Positions 42,701 to 50,792 of a stretch of DNA of 64,000 bases are shown here, piece by piece. Made by a program: the position numbers and the translations under genes. The stretch is from Saprospiraceae bacterium (GTDB taxonomy: Bacteria; Bacteroidota; Bacteroidia; Chitinophagales; Saprospiraceae): NCBI GenBank assembly GCA_016717655.1, contig JADKFC010000008.1:139475-203474 (forward strand), read 5' to 3'. Numbering within the stretch: position 1 is the stretch's first letter; every line of letters begins with the position of its first letter. The notes under the pieces were generated by a model that had not been told where the DNA came from, made no database searches, and saw only the letters and a list, made by a program, of their open reading frames with translations.

Positions 42701-42747
42701 AAGACGGTCAAGCCCGTAATGTTGATGAGTTTTTTAAACGACTGCAT
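39706..42747 (-). CDS. DUF2723 multi-pass membrane protein
   Basis: 1,013 residues. The N-terminal DUF2723 domain is clear: FFVYYLTAERTGSLWDCGEF and VVHPPGAGLFVLIGRM, with an acidic residue in the first loop as in GT-C glycosyltransferases (protein O-mannosyltransferase type). At least 11 hydrophobic helices follow, then a large soluble C-terminal part (YASRDYAANFLNSLDKNAII; YGDNDTYPLWYVQEV) with TPR-like helices near the end. Glycosyl transfer to envelope proteins or lipids is inferred from the fold. Upstream gene of a likely operon with rpiB, M28 peptidase and YhhN. Confidence 0.85.
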   Translation of the reverse strand: MQSFKKLINITGLTVLLISFFVYYLTAERTGSLWDCGEFILGAYKLQVVHPPGAGLFVLIGRMFTWVADLVSDKQSDIAFAVNLMSSLSSAFAAMFMAWVTMLMGKMALVGRDEEPTFGQNIGLAMAGLAAGLSSAFITSVWFSAVEGEVYAMSTFFTALTLWSAIKWYHLPDENEHDRWLIFSLFAAGLSIGVHLLSLLAFPAIAMLYYYKKYQNKSITGLGISILLGGVAIAFIQKLVIVGIPSLWQSMELFTVNSLGLPFHSGIVPTLIIVGAMCWFVLRTAHRRGSQLLQNLGIAATLIVISYSTIGVVVIRANADTPVNMNTPSDAMRLIPYLNREQYGERPLIKGPHYLASPSNVERTPRYGRVGNEYKITDEKYDYVWKNSDKIIFPRIGHQDKADLHQQYKEYLTGRGEGKPDFGYNIAYFRHYQLRYMYWRYFMWNFAGRQNGDQGTGIWDKKDGNWISGIDAIDEARTYKNDMAPASITNNPARNTYYFIPLLLGMLGMVFHFGKSRKEFLALLMLFVTTGLGIIIYSNQPPIEPRERDYVLVGSFITFCIWIGFGVLAIADLLASKVKMPGLAASGLAGLLGLASPAILLTQNFDDHDRSEHYASRDYAANFLNSLDKNAIIFTYGDNDTYPLWYVQEVENIRRDVRVVNLSLIQVDWYIDKLRKKVNESAPIKMTVPQDSYNGKNMNQVFFTEQTSPQRLNLIDVLNKLAADVKTTEGYPNLSYKNYYIPVKRNPSLFELDSIPVLDSIPVNIPEASRYLTKDDIAILDLIASNINDRPIYFSVTCKNDKLQGLNDFMQLEGMGLRLIPAFSPSDRAFSIYGSGRVATDKLFNHITKDWAWGNFDKVKTHVDKSYLAEIQAMKLTMLRGCYALLAQRDSTRAAQLANKFFEAFPASNFQYDAGIVPFLNVLVNAGDFENAKKHIKILAQETKAYGDFFQTLKAGELISFAQDVDLYGQCAMDVKQLAAKTKDAAFEKEMNDLIGDLDTRLGVLNQGLRQAQ

Positions 42748-42794
42748 ACGCGTTGTATTGATGTATGAATATTTGGATTAATCTAAAATTGCCA

Positions 42795-42870
42795 CAAAAA
42801 TAGTCATTTATCCCCAAAATCAACAGGGTTTGACCATTTCTTTGGACATCCAACTGGCATTGCAAAGATA
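42795..42870 (-). promoter_or_regulatory. Two -7 elements upstream of the DUF2723 gene
   Basis: Reading leftward, TATCTTTGC occupies 42870-42862 and TATTTTTG 42802-42795, the latter with a TTG about 18 nt upstream. Both could drive the DUF2723-rpiB-M28-yhhN unit. Confidence 0.45.
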
Positions 42871-42935
42871 ACGCTGTCGGTCTGGCTTTTTGTCACTCAG
42901 AAATGTTAAATCCGTCTTAATGAGACAATTAGAAG

Positions 42936-43271
42936 TTACTTCTTAAATATGGGAGCTATTACCGTGGTGTCGTCCAGTAATATGGATCCGGGTGAAGGGG
43001 GTCGTGCGGGCCTGTTTGGGAAATTTTTTCCATTCATGATGTTGAGGTTGATCCTGTTAACTATGATGCTGTCTACATAATCCTCTGCCTTCAATAAGGC
43101 ATCCAGTTTACAAACCCTGAGTCGCTCCGCATAATATTGGGCTACTTCCTGATCGATCTTTTCTTTTACCAGGGGTGGTATCTTGGTAGGCTCACTATTA
43201 GGCAGCTGAAATGCCATGGCCACCCACAACAGGATAATAACAACCAGCCCCGTTTTTTTACCTCTTTTCAT
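42936..43271 (-). CDS. Small membrane-anchored protein, unknown
   Basis: 111 residues. It has a positively charged start (MKRGKKTG), one TM helix (LVVIILLWVAMAFQL), a helical middle (VKEKIDQEVAQYYAERLRVCK) and a proline-rich end (PARPPSPGSILLDD). The ATG overlaps the stop of the upstream lipoprotein (ATGA). No family recognised. Likely periplasmic-facing and linked to the lptB operon by position only. Confidence 0.65.
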   Translation of the reverse strand: MKRGKKTGLVVIILLWVAMAFQLPNSEPTKIPPLVKEKIDQEVAQYYAERLRVCKLDALLKAEDYVDSIIVNRINLNIMNGKNFPNRPARPPSPGSILLDDTTVIAPIFKK

Positions 43272-43522
43272 TCTTCAAAGAGCTGTTTGACTTCTGCCAT
43301 CCTAACCTCATAAATGGAGTCTGTGTAGGCGGCAAAAAGTGAATCTGAAATGTTGGCACAAATGGCATCTGTCTTTGAACGGATGTCTTTGAAAGCCTGG
43401 CTTTTGAGACTGTCATACAATACCTTTTCTTCAAGGCTTAGCTCGGTTCTTTCCTTTTTTTCACAAGAAAAGAACAAAATAACGCCAAAGACAAAAAAAC
43501 AATATTTAATTACCAGTTTCAA
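43268..43522 (-). CDS. Small lipoprotein downstream of lptB
   Basis: 84 residues from a TTG at 43522 (KLVIKYCFFVFGVILFFSC), giving a clean lipobox with Cys at about residue 20, followed by a charged helical body (EKKERTELSLEEKVLYD). The upstream part of the longer frame to 43702 lies inside lptB and looks non-coding. Overlap with lptB (17 nt) and with the next gene (ATGA) indicates one operon. Function unknown. Confidence 0.6.
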   Translation of the reverse strand: MKLVIKYCFFVFGVILFFSCEKKERTELSLEEKVLYDSLKSQAFKDIRSKTDAICANISDSLFAAYTDSIYEVRMAEVKQLFEE

Positions 43523-44257
43523 CAGCAGGTTGTTTTTTGCGCAGTACAAAATTTTGTCCAAGGTAGACTTTTCTAACAATTTCATCTTCTGCCAGCTGTT
43601 CAGCGGTTCCGGCCCTGAGTATCTTTCCCTCAAACATAAGGTAGGCCCTGTCGGTGATGGAAAGGGTTTCCTGAACATTGTGGTCGGTAATGAGGATGCC
43701 AATGTTTTTGTCTTTCAGCCTGGCTACAATGGCCTGAATGTCTTCCACTGCAATGGGGTCGATGCCGGCAAAGGGTTCATCCAGCAGGATAAAGCTGGGT
43801 GACGAAGCCAGGGCTCTGGCAATTTCTGTCCTACGGCGTTCACCGCCCGAAAGGGAGTCACCAACGTTTTTTCTTACTTTTTCCAGGTGAAATTCGCCGA
43901 TCAACTCTTCCAACCTGTGCTTTTGCTCTTCTTTTGTCAGAGGCATCATTTCCAAAATGGCTTTGATGTTGTCTTCAACACTCAACTTTCTGAATACCGA
44001 AGCCTCCTGTGGCAGATAACCTATGCCCCGCTGAGCCCTTTTGTACATGGCCAATCCGGTAATGTCTTCATTGTCTAAATAAACATGACCATCATTAGGC
44101 GACACAAAACCAACAACCATGTAAAGGTAGTGGTCTTACCGGCGCCGTTGGGTCCCAGCAAGCCAACGATCTCGCCCTGGGCTACCTCGATGCTCACGTC
44201 ATCTACAACCCTGCGCACACCATAGCGCTTTTGTAAGTTTTTTGCACTCAATATCAT
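43506..44257 (-). CDS. lptB: LPS export ABC transporter ATP-binding protein LptB (frameshifted)
   Basis: 250 residues after repair. Walker A LLGPNGAGKTTTF, Q-loop region IGYLPQEASVFRKLSV, signature LSGGERRRTEIARALA, Walker B FILLDEPFAGIDPIA and H-loop LITDHNV all match LptB, the ATPase that drives LPS extraction from the inner membrane. The break is at plus-strand AAA 44123-44125; a fourth A gives TTTFYMVVGFVSPNDG, the usual LptB sequence. Its ATG overlaps the Big_5 lipoprotein stop (ATGA). Confidence 0.92.
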
Positions 44258-45868
44258 CTTATACCGGGATTATTAGGGGCTGGCTGAGAATTTTCTCGGT
44301 AATCTACCTTTGTTTCCAAGGTCCAGCTCTCCCTGAGCTTTTCTAAATTGTATTGTTTCACCTTTTCTGCAGGTTTTTGTTCCCAATAGCTGGCGGCATC
44401 AACTCTGCCATTGGCATTGCTGTCTTCTATGATCTGCACGGTGTAGGTATCCGACTTCAAACGATCGAAAGATAAAATTTGGTGACCCGCATTTTGAATT
44501 TGGGAAATTTTCAGAATTTTATTTGCTTTCAACAGATTAACCAAATATTGTTTGGTGGAGTCTAGTCCTACTACTTCGAGCTTCAGCTGCGACAGTTTTT
44601 CGATGGCAAAGGTCTTGAGCGATTGGCTTAGGGTGTCATGGGTATTGCCGTAAACATCTTTAAACGCTCCGGGCAAAATGGTAAGGTTGTAGGCCTGTTT
44701 GGGTAACATGGAGGCAAAAATACCTGTTTTTTTAGGGTAAGCCTTCACGATTTCATATTTCAATGTTGTTGAGCTGTCTCCCAAAGAAATCAAACTTTTA
44801 TCAATGCTGGCAATTGGCCTTTCCCAGTCGATCCAAAGGGTGTCTCCCGGCACAATGCCCACACTCCCAAACTCCGGCTGGAAACTCAGTGATCGAGGAA
44901 TGGCAGAGGTATCCGGCATGGCTAATCTCACCCTTTTTTTGCCCGCATCGAGCCAAAAACTGTCGGGTGCTGTTAGGTAGTGGTAATAGACAAACATACT
45001 GTCACCTCTCAGCCAGCTGGCCATTTCATCGGGCTCAGGTTCTAATTTAACCGTAGGCAACAACTTCGGTTCTGTGTGCCATTTAATGCCCAGCAGTCCT
45101 GATGATTTGTGTTTGTAACCCGAATACAGGGGGGTAACGTCTGTTTTGTACAAGACCAGGTTTCGTTTTTCTGAAACACTGTCAGACCATGAAACAAAAT
45201 GATCATCAAAGGCAATGAGCTCGTTCAATTCATCAAACTGGAGGTTGTTGTTTTCGTCTTTGATGGCTATGAGCCTGAAGGTATCGTTCTTCAGATTGCC
45301 CAGCTCAAAATTACCACTGGCATCGGTTTTGGTAAAATAAAATGGCTTGCGACGGATGATAGCAGAATCGAGGAGGTCGTCGTACAACATTACAGAAATG
45401 CCGGCTACGCCTTCACCCTTGGTTTCGTCGGTGATTTTGCCTTTCAGTTCCAGAGAATCGATCACATCTCCGGTAGAAAACACATGTTTAAAGTTGAGCA
45501 CCTTGTTTTGCTCTGTATAATCACGAATCGCCTCGCCAAACTGAATGATGTAGGTGGTATTTTCTTTTAACTCTTCTTTTTCGTTGAAACTGAAGCTTAC
45601 TTCTTTGCCCCTGGCTTTAATCCTGGGTATGTAAACCAGGGGTGGGCTCACCAGCACCTGTTTAATCACTTCTTTTACCTCAACAAACTCGTCAAAGGTA
45701 AAGACAAAGGAACTGGGTATTGCGCAATGCAAAATTGGGACTTGATTTCTCCACAATCAGTTTGGGCGCCACGGTATCTTTGGGCCCTCCTTGCAAATCT
45801 CCGCTAGAGGCGCAGGAATAGCTTGTTAAAATCAATAATATACTGACCAGGTGGTAAAATGCCTTCAT
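44254..45868 (-). CDS. Big_5 (Ig-like) domain lipoprotein (frameshifted)
   Basis: 537 residues after repair. The ATG at 45868 gives a lipoprotein signal (LLILTSYSC at about residue 19) followed by SSGDLQGGPKDTVAPKLI, the usual start of this Bacteroidota family. The Ig-like domain continues in another frame (SSFVFTFDEFVEVKEV, VSPPLVYIPRIK). An extra base at GGG 45715-45717 explains the break. Later sections include a CNA-B-like strand block (GNFELGNLKNDTFRLIAIKD) and DSNANGRVD near the end. It is coupled to lptB by ATGA, suggesting an envelope role, but the function is unknown. Confidence 0.78.
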
Positions 45869-45994
45869 ATCTCAACTGCAAAGGTAACGAATCCTGCCCT
45901 GCTTTTGAAGTTCCGGCAGCCCCTTTACCCGTCTTATAAATTTGTTGTTAGGGTTTGTTAACGTACACAACGTTTTATTTGCCAAAGTAGGATG

Positions 45995-46002
45995 TATCTT
46001 TG
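45995..46002 (+). promoter_or_regulatory. -7 element (TATCTTTG) for the mbnP/mbnH pair
   Basis: TATCTTTG lies 18 nt before the ATG at 46021, with TTTG at 45978-45981 (spacing shorter than usual). Drives both genes, which overlap. Confidence 0.55.
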
Positions 46003-46020
46003 TCCTAAATTTTTCCTAAA

Positions 46021-46998
46021 ATGAAATTTTACCTCTCCATCCTTAGTCTCCTTTTTGCCTCATCGCTGATCGCCCAGAGTGGTCAGAAAGAGGTTTCACT
46101 GGTCTTTACCCATAAGGTCAATGGTGAAGCCCTGGTACTGGGAGAAACTACTTTTCCTATATGGAATGGCAAGATGGTAAAACTAAAGAGGGCCGAATTT
46201 TATTTGTCGGGATTTAGTGTGACCGATGCCAACGGAGTTGTCACATCCTTTCCTGACGTCTATTTACTGGTCAGGGCCCAGGAAGCAGGACGCAACATCG
46301 TGGTGGGCAATCTGGGTGAAACCCCTGTAAATCAGCTTTCAATGTTTATCGGTGTTGATTCTTTGAAAAACCACGACGATCCAACCCTGTATCCGGAAAC
46401 CCATCCGTTGGGGCTCAAAGACCCCTCAATGCACTGGGGCTGGGCAGGAGGCTATCGATTCATGGCCATTGAAGGCATGGTAGACAACAGTGGTGATGGC
46501 ATACCTGAAACCGATTTTGAATTCCACAACCTTGGAGATGCTTTGTACAAACAAGCTTTGATCTCTATTCCTCTGGCTCATAACACTGAGAATGGGCTTA
46601 CCCTTCCCATTGAATTAGACTATGCCCGCTTATTTGACCAGTTCACCATGACGGGCAGTCTCATTGTACATGGCAGCGCGGCAAAAAATATCAGCATGAT
46701 GAACAATGCGGTGTCAAAAGATTTTTTCAAATTGCTGGGCCCTATTTCAGGTACCGATCAGCAGGAAACAGAAAAGTGGACCCTCATTCGTGAAAATGCT
46801 CAGTTGGTGGTTCAGGCTCCAAGCTCTCCCAACAGCCTGGTGACCCTTACCAACCTTTTGGGTAAAACGGTGGGTCAGGAGAAAATGGATGAAACGGGAA
46901 GAGCCGTGATCAACAGCTCAGGCCTTGCATCCGGCATGTACATCATCACCCTTCATTCTACAGATAGACTTAGTTCCAAAACCATTTGGTTGTATTGA
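46021..46998 (+). CDS. mbnP: MbnP-like copper-binding protein with T9SS C-terminal domain
   Basis: 325 residues. A signal peptide (LLFASSLIAQ) precedes an MbnP-type domain: FTHKVNGEALVLGETTFPIW, KLKRAEFYLSGFSVTD, and the hallmark MHWGWAGGYRFMAIEGMVD (Trp 139 and 141). In characterised MbnP a conserved tryptophan is oxidised to kynurenine by MbnH to make the copper site. After about residue 245 comes a T9SS sorting domain (TLTNLLGKTVGQEKMDETG ... GMYIITLHS). The stop overlaps the MbnH start (TGATG). No methanobactin genes are visible. Surface export of the MbnP part is inference from the sorting domain. Confidence 0.85.
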   Translation: MKFYLSILSLLFASSLIAQSGQKEVSLVFTHKVNGEALVLGETTFPIWNGKMVKLKRAEFYLSGFSVTDANGVVTSFPDVYLLVRAQEAGRNIVVGNLGETPVNQLSMFIGVDSLKNHDDPTLYPETHPLGLKDPSMHWGWAGGYRFMAIEGMVDNSGDGIPETDFEFHNLGDALYKQALISIPLAHNTENGLTLPIELDYARLFDQFTMTGSLIVHGSAAKNISMMNNAVSKDFFKLLGPISGTDQQETEKWTLIRENAQLVVQAPSSPNSLVTLTNLLGKTVGQEKMDETGRAVINSSGLASGMYIITLHSTDRLSSKTIWLY

Positions 46999-48032
46999 TG
47001 AGCCCTTGTCAGAAACGGCCTTCCATCTGGCTCGTGTTTTGGGTATTAACCGCCCTGGCTGCCTGCCAGACCGATCGTGACCATGACTTGGTTTACCAAT
47101 ACAGAGATCAACTTCCCAAGGGCTTTCCGGTACCCGAAATACCGGCAGACAATGAGCCAACACCGGCCCGCATAGAATTGGGCAGGGCCTTGTTTTACGA
47201 TGTTTCACTTTCTGCCGACAGTACCAAGTCATGTGCCTCCTGCCATCAGCAAGCCTTTGCGTTTGCCGACAACGTGGCCTTGAGTGAGGGCATCAAGGGC
47301 AGAAAGGCAATGAGAAATTCACCCTCACTGGCCAATGTTGCCTATCAAAAAAAATTGCTGCGAGAAGGTGGTCTGGCAACACTCGAAATGCAGGTGCTGG
47401 TGCCGGTACAGGAGCACAACGAATTTGATTTCAATTTACTTTCTGTTGCCAAAAGACTGCAGTCCAATGCCTATTATGTAAAACTGGCCAAAGAAGGCTA
47501 TAACCGAAACCTCGATGAATATGTCATCACCAGGGCCATCGCATCCTTCGAAAGAACCCTGCTGGCGGGCAACTCACCTTATTTTCAATATAAAAACCAG
47601 GATAAAAAGCAGGCCCTCTCTGCTGAAGCTGTGCGGGGCATGAACTTGTTTTTTGGGGAAAAAGCTGCCTGTGGTCAATGTCATTCGGGCTGGCTGCTCA
47701 CCAATCAGGGCTATGCCAACAATGGACTTTACTTACAATATTCGGATCCCGGAAAAATGCGACTGACCGGTTTGGCGCAAGACGAGGCCTTGTTTAAGAT
47801 TCCATCCTTACACAATGTTGCCCTTACAGCTCCCTATATGTTTGATGGCAGTTTTCCAGACTTAGCTTCTGTAATTGAGCACTATGCGAGTGGTGGTCAG
47901 CCCCATGTCAACCGACATCCCGCCATAAAGCCTTTTGTTTTGACAGCCAGCGAAAAAGCAGACCTCATAGCATTCCTGCACAGCCTTACTGACTCCGATT
48001 TTATCCACCAGCCAGCGCTGGCCAGGCCGTAA
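46998..48032 (+). CDS. mbnH: MbnH-like di-haem peroxidase-family lipoprotein
   Basis: 344 residues from the ATG at 46998. Lipobox LAAC (Cys 23), then a MauG/cytochrome c peroxidase fold with two haem motifs, CASCH (79-83) and CGQCH (225-229). Other family blocks are ELGRALFYDVSLS, RKAMRNSPSLANVAYQ, RAIASFERTLLAGNSP and FKIPSLHNVALTAPYMFDG. In its studied relative this enzyme uses peroxide to convert an MbnP tryptophan to kynurenine. Direct overlap with the MbnP gene supports the same partnership here. It is expected in the periplasm, lipid-anchored. Confidence 0.88.
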   Translation: MSPCQKRPSIWLVFWVLTALAACQTDRDHDLVYQYRDQLPKGFPVPEIPADNEPTPARIELGRALFYDVSLSADSTKSCASCHQQAFAFADNVALSEGIKGRKAMRNSPSLANVAYQKKLLREGGLATLEMQVLVPVQEHNEFDFNLLSVAKRLQSNAYYVKLAKEGYNRNLDEYVITRAIASFERTLLAGNSPYFQYKNQDKKQALSAEAVRGMNLFFGEKAACGQCHSGWLLTNQGYANNGLYLQYSDPGKMRLTGLAQDEALFKIPSLHNVALTAPYMFDGSFPDLASVIEHYASGGQPHVNRHPAIKPFVLTASEKADLIAFLHSLTDSDFIHQPALARP

Positions 48033-48034
48033 TT

Positions 48035-48490
48035 TTACCAATAAATGTCCTGGGAAATTTTCCATTCTCCATTGACCTTGCGCCAATGCAGAAAAAATTC
48101 AACTTCACTTTTTTCACCGTTTCGCTGTAGGATGACAGACTTCCCCCTTTGTACCACGTAGTCGGTGTAATGGCGTTCCCAATTGATGGTGAGTTGCCAC
48201 TTGCCACCGATGGAAAAATAGTCTTCCCAATACTGGTCCAAAGCATCTCTGCCCTCTACAAAGGTAGTGCCGCCTGATACGATGGCATCGTCGTGGTAAT
48301 ACTGGGCTACCTGCAAATACCGTCCTTCGTTGTAGGCATCCATCATGTCGCGCACCAACGATTTAAACAAGGTTTCCTGTTGCTGTTTTTCGATGGCTGC
48401 CTTGTCTTTTACCGACCTCGAGTTGGACATCTTTTGACCATAACCGGTGGTAAGACTAATGGCAAGGATCAACAGTAATATGTATTTCAT
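48035..48490 (-). CDS. Secreted NTF2-like (SnoaL/DUF4440) protein
   Basis: 151 residues from the ATG at 48490, with a signal peptide (YILLLILAISLTTGYGQ). The NTF2-like fold is indicated by RDMMDAYNEGRYLQVAQYY, DDAIVSGGTTFVEGRDALDQY and FFLHWRKVNGEWKISQDIY. Such proteins bind small ligands or act as isomerases; no catalytic residue can be assigned. It lies 33 nt downstream of the enolase-superfamily gene and converges with mbnH. Confidence 0.75.
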   Translation of the reverse strand: MKYILLLILAISLTTGYGQKMSNSRSVKDKAAIEKQQQETLFKSLVRDMMDAYNEGRYLQVAQYYHDDAIVSGGTTFVEGRDALDQYWEDYFSIGGKWQLTINWERHYTDYVVQRGKSVILQRNGEKSEVEFFLHWRKVNGEWKISQDIYW

Positions 48491-48523
48491 ATACCTCATT
48501 TTTAAGGGATTTTTCAATGGCAT

Positions 48524-49642
48524 TTATTCAATCGTAAAACATTCGAGTCGCTTCAAAAAAGCGGGATCAAAATCTGCACCATGGCCGGGGCTGTCGTCTA
48601 CCGTTACCCTCCATTGGGCATCGTACTGCATGCCTCCTATTACCGGATCTTCTGACAGCATCAGCGGTGAATCAAGATCGTGGTATAAGATATGCGGCCA
48701 TACCATGTCAAAATGCACCAGGGCCGACATGCCGAGGCGGGTCTCAGAAAAAGAACCGACCTGACAATACATATCTGCGGCCTCTGCTATGGCAGCAATT
48801 TTCATGGCATTGTGGATGCCACCTGATTTTCCCAACTTGATGTTGATCATATTGGACGCATTGGCGGCAATGATCCTGATGGCATCGGCCGAGGTAAATA
48901 CAGCTTCATCCGCCATAATGGGTATGGGACTCTCTGCATTGATCCTCACCTGGTCGGGGAGGTTTTCGGCATGGATGGGTTCTTCACAATGTTCAATATG
49001 GAGGTCGGCCATGCCTTCGAGGGCTTTGCGGGCCTCCAGGTAATTCCATCCCTGGTTGGCATCTATCCTAAGGGTTATGTCATCACCAACAGCAGCACGA
49101 ATGGCTTCCATTCTTTCAATGTCTTTTGACGACGGACGTTGACCCAGCTTCACCTTTAAAATAGAAAAGCCCCTTTGCACAAAGCTGAGGGCTTTTTCTA
49201 CCATCTTGTCCTTTTCCAGGAGGCTGATGGTATTATCTGTAATAATGGTTTTATCGCGGTGACCTCCCAGGTACCTGTAAAGAGGTAGTTCCAGGGTCTT
49301 GGCATTGAGGTCGTAAAGAGCCATGTCAAAGGCCCCTTTTACAGAAGCCTTACCTACAAACATTCTATTGAGGGTTTGTACGTGTTTGCTGATCTCTGCC
49401 GGATCTTCACCCAACAAGGCGGCAGCCAGGTCTTTGGCAATGGCTACTGTTCCGGCCTGCGTTTCTGCATGAATCGAACGAAACGGACAACACTCTCCGG
49501 TGCCATATAAGCCCTGATCGCTGTAAATGCGAACGATGGTGGTGCGGGCATGGGTAAGCGCTCCCTTAGAAATAACAAAGGGTTCCGAAAGCGGAATTTG
49601 CGCAGGAAAAATCTCGATGCGCGTGATCTTGGATTTTATCAT
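48524..49642 (-). CDS. Enolase-superfamily enzyme, muconate lactonizing/dipeptide epimerase-like subgroup
   Basis: 372 residues. An N-terminal capping domain (IPLSEPFVISKGAL) is followed by a TIM barrel with the KxK catalytic motif (FSILKVKLGQRP), metal ligands Asp in RIDANQGWNY, Glu in HCEEPIHAE and Asp in IMADEAVF, and the opposite lysine in NIKLGKSGGIHN. These define the MLE subgroup. L-Ala-D/L-Glu (dipeptide) epimerase is a reasonable specific guess because the family is common beside peptide metabolism genes, but the specificity loops do not settle it. Confidence 0.8.
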   Translation of the reverse strand: MIKSKITRIEIFPAQIPLSEPFVISKGALTHARTTIVRIYSDQGLYGTGECCPFRSIHAETQAGTVAIAKDLAAALLGEDPAEISKHVQTLNRMFVGKASVKGAFDMALYDLNAKTLELPLYRYLGGHRDKTIITDNTISLLEKDKMVEKALSFVQRGFSILKVKLGQRPSSKDIERMEAIRAAVGDDITLRIDANQGWNYLEARKALEGMADLHIEHCEEPIHAENLPDQVRINAESPIPIMADEAVFTSADAIRIIAANASNMINIKLGKSGGIHNAMKIAAIAEAADMYCQVGSFSETRLGMSALVHFDMVWPHILYHDLDSPLMLSEDPVIGGMQYDAQWRVTVDDSPGHGADFDPAFLKRLECFTIE

Positions 49643-49684
49643 ACCATGCCCTGCCGGGAAAATTGGTGGAAATACAACTGACTC

Positions 49685-50056
49685 TTATTGACCTATTCTG
49701 GTAGAGGTCAATTTACGAACAGCTTGCTTTTGTTCATGAGAAAGAACCTTCTCTATCTGATCTGCGTATTCAGCATCCAGTTTTGCCATTTCTTTGGCCA
49801 TATCCCCTTTGTCAAGACCTGATGCAATTATTTTATTCCATCTGGGTTCTTTGGCCGCGTAAATTTTTTCCAGTTTCAATACCTGTGAATCGCTAAGGGC
49901 ATCTTTGCAACTCCCTTTTTGAAGCAGGCTTTTCATCTGGGTAATGCTGTTGGCTACATAGGTATTGGCAGCAAAAGTGGTAGTGGTAGCTTGTGCAAAC
50001 GCACCTGAAGCCACAAATAAACAAACAAGCAGGCTAAGAGCTTTCAGAAATTTCAT
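49685..50056 (-). CDS. Small secreted helical protein, unknown
   Basis: 123 residues from the ATG at 50056 (MKFLKALSLLVCLFVASGAFAQ signal peptide, slightly longer ORF possible). The body is helical, with QVLKLEKIYAAKEPRWNKI, a helix hairpin DMAKEMAKLDAEYADQIEKV and LSHEQKQAVRKL. The pattern resembles Spy/CpxP-like or DUF4890-type periplasmic proteins, but I cannot assign it. It stands between the enolase-superfamily gene and the Lrp regulator. Confidence 0.65.
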   Translation of the reverse strand: MKFLKALSLLVCLFVASGAFAQATTTTFAANTYVANSITQMKSLLQKGSCKDALSDSQVLKLEKIYAAKEPRWNKIIASGLDKGDMAKEMAKLDAEYADQIEKVLSHEQKQAVRKLTSTRIGQ

Positions 50057-50187
50057 TTTATAATTTTGTTTAATGGTAAAGCAAATATGAAGATTCAACG
50101 TCTATTTGCAATGGGAAGTAACAAATTTATGGATTAGTTTTCACAAAACGAGGGTTTCGGAAAAAAATCAAACCGGAATGGCTGGGG

Positions 50188-50661
50188 TCAAAGGTCCACA
50201 TTCAAGGGCCTTTCGATGCTTTCTTCCAGCGAAATAAATGTCTCTGTTCGCTGTATACCCTTGATTTTCTGTATTTTATTGGATAAAACATCCCTGAGGT
50301 GATCGGTATCCCGAACGATGATTTTGGCAAAAATGCCATAATTGCCAGTGGTGTAGTGGGCACTGACTACCTCACCGATGCCATTCAATTCCTCAATAAC
50401 CTGGCTGTAAAGACTTGATTTCTCAAGGTAAATTCCCAAAAAGGCAGTAATGTCATAACCCAGTGATTTGTAATCCACCTCTATGTGGCTACCCGTTATA
50501 ACCCCTGCATCTATCATCTTTTTAATCCGCACGTGGACGGTGCCTGCAGAGAGGAAGAGTTCCTTCCCAATTTCAGCATACGGTCTTTTTCCATCCAGCA
50601 GCAATATCGACAAAATTCTTTTGTCGGTATCATCCAGATGAATGATATGGTTTCGCTTCAT
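50188..50661 (-). CDS. Lrp/AsnC family transcriptional regulator
   Basis: 157 residues from the ATG at 50661. The N-terminal HTH (DDTDKRILSILLLDGKRPYA, SAGTVHVRIKKMIDAGVI) is followed by the RAM ligand domain (FLGIYLEKSSLYSQVIEEL, GNYGIFAKIIVRDTDHLRDV). Members respond to amino acids. Targets are unknown; it is transcribed like its neighbours with no shared operon evident. Confidence 0.88.
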   Translation of the reverse strand: MKRNHIIHLDDTDKRILSILLLDGKRPYAEIGKELFLSAGTVHVRIKKMIDAGVITGSHIEVDYKSLGYDITAFLGIYLEKSSLYSQVIEELNGIGEVVSAHYTTGNYGIFAKIIVRDTDHLRDVLSNKIQKIKGIQRTETFISLEESIERPLNVDL

Positions 50662-50792
50662 TTTGGGGCTATTTAAATGATTGACAAGCGAATATAACAC
50701 AAACAAATTAATATACCTTTAATTTCAAATATTAAATATTTAAACCAAATAATATTTTACATTTTAATAAATTAAAGATCTAAAATTTTACG

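Noticed and set aside
48524..49642. Definite assignment as dipeptide epimerase
   Set aside because: Catalytic residues place it in the MLE subgroup, but specificity cannot be decided by reading alone.
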